Shown here one piece after another: positions 61,084 through 64,000 of a stretch of DNA of 64,000 bases; within the stretch, counting starts at the first letter, position 1; every line of letters starts with the position of its first letter. The position numbers and the translations under genes were made by a program. The notes under the pieces are model-generated. The model had not been told where the DNA came from and made no database searches. It saw nothing but the letters and a program-made list of their open reading frames with translations. Origin of the DNA: Gadus chalcogrammus. Its lineage: Eukaryota; Chordata; Actinopteri; Gadiformes; Gadidae. Location: NCBI RefSeq assembly GCF_026213295.1, contig NC_079414.1, positions 17,884,980-17,948,979 on the forward strand, read 5' to 3'.

Positions 61084-64000
61084 CTGTGGATGTAGAGGGG
61101 AGACAAGACACAAAGAAAAAGGAGAGAGGGTGATGGACCAGAAGAAAGAGGCAGGGGGAGAGAGAGAAAAACATTGAGTTATCGTTCTGCTTATGAATTT
61201 GGACTGAAATTTCAAAGTTTGACAGTAGAATAATATAGAAGCCCAAAAACCAAAAGAAGTTGGAGCGCATAAAAGAGTTGTTTACTCAAGGCGAATTTCT
61301 TCCAGGCAGTGTATTGTTTCGCGGCAAAGTGATATATTATCGCTTATCATCCCCCCCCCCCAACCCTCCCCACAAACACACGCACACACTCAGTCACTCT
61401 CTAAAAGACAGCCAGAATAACCCCGTTCATCTTTATTCATGGCTCAGAAATAAAACAATGGACATTAGCATTTGTGCCCGGGAGCCCTAGGTAGAGGAAG
61501 AAACTAGAGCCAGCAAGTGAAACACAGACAGCGAGCGACATAGGGAAAGACGAGTTAGAATGGTGGGAGTGAGCCAGTTTGGCTTCACATTAGAGTCTTG
61601 GATCATCTGCCACACATGCAGACAGACAGAGGCTAGCCCAGAAAGCTACCGGTATTCCAACTCCGAGTGTAGCCAATAAACAAAGCCCAGTCCATCAGAC
61701 ATAACCGCCAGCACCTGGTTCAAATGTGCAAAGAACTAGGACGGGCAGTTGTTCCTGCGTTAGGGCTCACCTGAAGGTTTGGTGGAAAGTGTCGTGCAGT
61801 GTTTTCCTCAGCAAGTCATGCAGTTTTAAAATCATTTAAATCCACTGCTACTGACATTGCGTTCACCAGTAGGCCTTTATGATGTCAAACATGCTCAATG
61901 TTTTTTTATGACTCCAAGTCCTCGTCACTGAAGTATTTCACCAAATGTTTTTTCTATTAGACTAGAAAATGTTCTGGATGGCACTGGCAGTGTCATTACT
62001 GACATTTGCCAAGGGCTGGCTTTTTGATGAAGTTCTGCAAGAAAGAGGCGTTTTAAATGTCACATTATCTAATGGTATGTATGTATGGGCAGAGAAGTGT
62101 TGGCTTATAGATTTGACACAGCCGTTCTCCTTTAGTTTATCTTACTATGGAATTGTCAAAAAACTAAATTAAGAAGCAGCTCTTCAATTTTTCCCCATGA
62201 ATTTGAAAAGACAGGTTTCAGGAAATTAAAGTTCAGTGTTTTTTCTTTTTAACCAACAGATGCCTCACCTCTCATCCCAGGCAGGGGTGAAGCCCTCCTC
62301 CAGCTAAGCTACCATGAGTGATCGAGTCTTCATTTTAATGCAGTAGTTGCCTGCTATTTAGCAAACAATGACAGTAGTGTTGCCGTGGTAACCGTTGTCA
62401 CAGTGTTGGATGTGCCACCGGTGGGATTTTGTTCACAGTCATATTGCCATTATTAGGGGTACTACGAAATCCGTAGGTCCGTGTTTGTGTTTGTTGCATA
62501 AAAGTTATATAAATTGGCATGCTTGCAGATCTACTGAAATTACTCAAGGGTTGCAAGGATGGGCCATAATCACCGAAAGGTGTGGCTTTAATCAGCGATT
62601 TAACCTCTAGGAGGCTGCTATTTCCACTAGGAAAGTGCAACACATTGTGTCAAGACATTGAGGAACGATTCAAATGTTCGAACATTCAAAGTTTTGGAGT
62701 TATGCATTAGGGCCAGTCTTATATGTGGGAAACTCCTGTTTGAATGACAGAGGGTTAAATACCGAGACAGACAATTGCCCATCCTGAAAAAAGGGTAGAA
62801 AAAGGAGAACACTAGCTGAAATAAGGCTTCTTATCAATAAAACAGGGCTTATGACGTTTAATCAGCTACATCACACAGGCCACATACATGTGTAGCCTCT
62901 TTAAATAGACATACTGGGAAGAGGTAAGCAGTAGGGGAAATGTCCACACCATTGCAACACCAATGCACGGACAGGTATTCTTAGCGCGAGTGCACGCTGG
63001 TACACAACATTTTTTGAGCCTTGTTATTTTTTAATAGATAACAAATGTCTGGATTCGAACAGGTCAAAAGGAATTTCACCAGTCTGGCATCAAACATGAC
63101 CGCAGCTGCTAGTTATTTATCAAAGAATGAGAGTGGTCGTTTTTCCAATTGGCAATGGGACCAAATTTGCCTCACTGTCTGTTGAGGAACACTGTAAAGA
63201 TACTTCATGTGCAACAGATTCTAACAAAAATAAGCTCAAAGACCAAAATAGCACATGGCAACAGGTGTGTTTGAAGACACATCTTTACAGATCGTGTGTC
63301 TGCGTATTCGATTCCGTTTATTCCAGCTGAACAGAGCAGCTAACCGAAATGTTTACAGAAAAAATTGTTTTGACAGGGTTTCTAGTAATGTCTTATTTCA
63401 CCATATGGGATCTGCTCTAATAGATGTGAAAAACACCCATTTGTACAGCCTGCCAGTGTCATCATTCCTTTCCACAGGGAAACAACGTCACCAGTTAAAA
63501 ACAGGCCCGTGAGAACCTGGACCAGTTGGGACGTGACGATCCCAAACCAATAATTTCCCGCAATCTGTAATATTTTATTCAGGGTGTAAGCATTTCTTCC
63601 CACTTCCTTCGACAACTATGACTATCGACGACTCCTTGGTGAAGGGGCTTTGACCTTGAGCTGGCCATGTCTCCAGCCCTGTGTGATCGGCCTTGTCTCC
63701 TCCTGCCTCTGTGGTAGCGTCACTTTGCTGGGGAGCATTAGTCCTATCTCAGATTGCACAGCAGCCCCTGCGGAGGGCTCGCCTGGTATTGTGAGCCTGG
63801 CAGAGGAAAGGCTATGAATAGCTTCAGATTGGGTCCTGCCATTTACCGGGGGAAAAAGGTAATTTTTTTGTAATTGGTTTCGTACACAGAGGAGTGAAGT
63901 GCGTTTGTCTTTATTGTCAAACAGCCATGTGTAGTGTACAGAGGAAGAGGAAGCTGAAAGCACAAAAAATATAAATGAAAAGGGGGGGATGCTGGTCACA
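61084..64000 (-). other. Upstream alpha intron or 5' flank; no further exon recognised
   Basis: About 2.9 kb running to the window edge. It contains a C11-type run with CA repeats (about 61351-61390) and otherwise unique DNA. If the acceptor at 61084 is real, this is intron and the alpha promoter lies outside the window. A perfect 14-bp palindrome (AATGTTCGAACATT) lies at 62673-62686. No other gene is seen. Confidence 0.55.

Noticed and set aside
63622..63999. Minus-strand 125-codon open frame at the window edge as an upstream fbxw7 exon
   Set aside because: No similarity to known FBXW7 N-termini and no clear donor joining it in frame to the alpha exon.

Overview
The window is vertebrate genomic DNA, most likely from a ray-finned fish. 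It carries one recognisable gene, FBXW7, on the minus strand. FBXW7 is the substrate-recognition subunit of the SCF ubiquitin ligase that targets cyclin E, MYC, JUN and NOTCH. The fish assignment rests on an FBXW7 core that is nearly identical to the mammalian one but has a divergent, expanded alpha-specific N-terminus. It also rests on very long CA, GA and mononucleotide tracts, hAT-type DNA transposon remains and tRNA-derived SINE copies. No bacterial or viral genes, CRISPR arrays or operons are present, and I found no undescribed gene system.

Layout, in the direction of transcription (high to low coordinates). Two exons for the nuclear alpha isoform lie at 60805-61083 and 59857-60381, coding from 61014. 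The gamma (nucleolar) first exon is at 50636-50803, and the beta (cytoplasmic/ER) first exon is at 26422-26460. Each type ends in phase 0 and can splice to the same common exon at 22665-22747, which itself starts with ATG. Nine more common exons follow, down to the stop codon at 6068-6070. I fixed the splice sites by reading GT/AG boundaries on the minus strand and checking phase. The ten common exons sum to exactly 540 codons plus stop, the length of the human common region as I know it. Predicted proteins are 785 aa (alpha), 596 aa (gamma) and 553 aa (beta, if it has only the 13-codon exon). They carry the dimerisation segment, the F-box and eight WD40 blades, with the three substrate-binding arginines intact.

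The 3'UTR runs from 6067 to about 3480. It contains a (CAG)10 tract seven bases after the stop, a G26 run, C-rich tracts, two miR-27/128-type seed sites, and a terminal AATAAA that overlaps a miR-25/92-type seed site. From 1 to 3479 I see only intergenic DNA and a repeat copy. Introns between 6337 and 26421 are rich in simple repeats, and several of these abut splice sites. The large introns (26461-50635 and 50804-59856) are AT-rich and hold degraded transposons: a 1.1-kb hAT-like element, a BED-finger relic and SINEs. They contain no other supported gene.

The main points for follow-up are splice-site-adjacent repeats (a UG repeat as a 3' splice site and a CU repeat directly after a 5' splice site), the very short beta exon, and a possible N-terminal extension of the alpha exon. 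The overlap of a microRNA site with the poly(A) signal is also worth checking.
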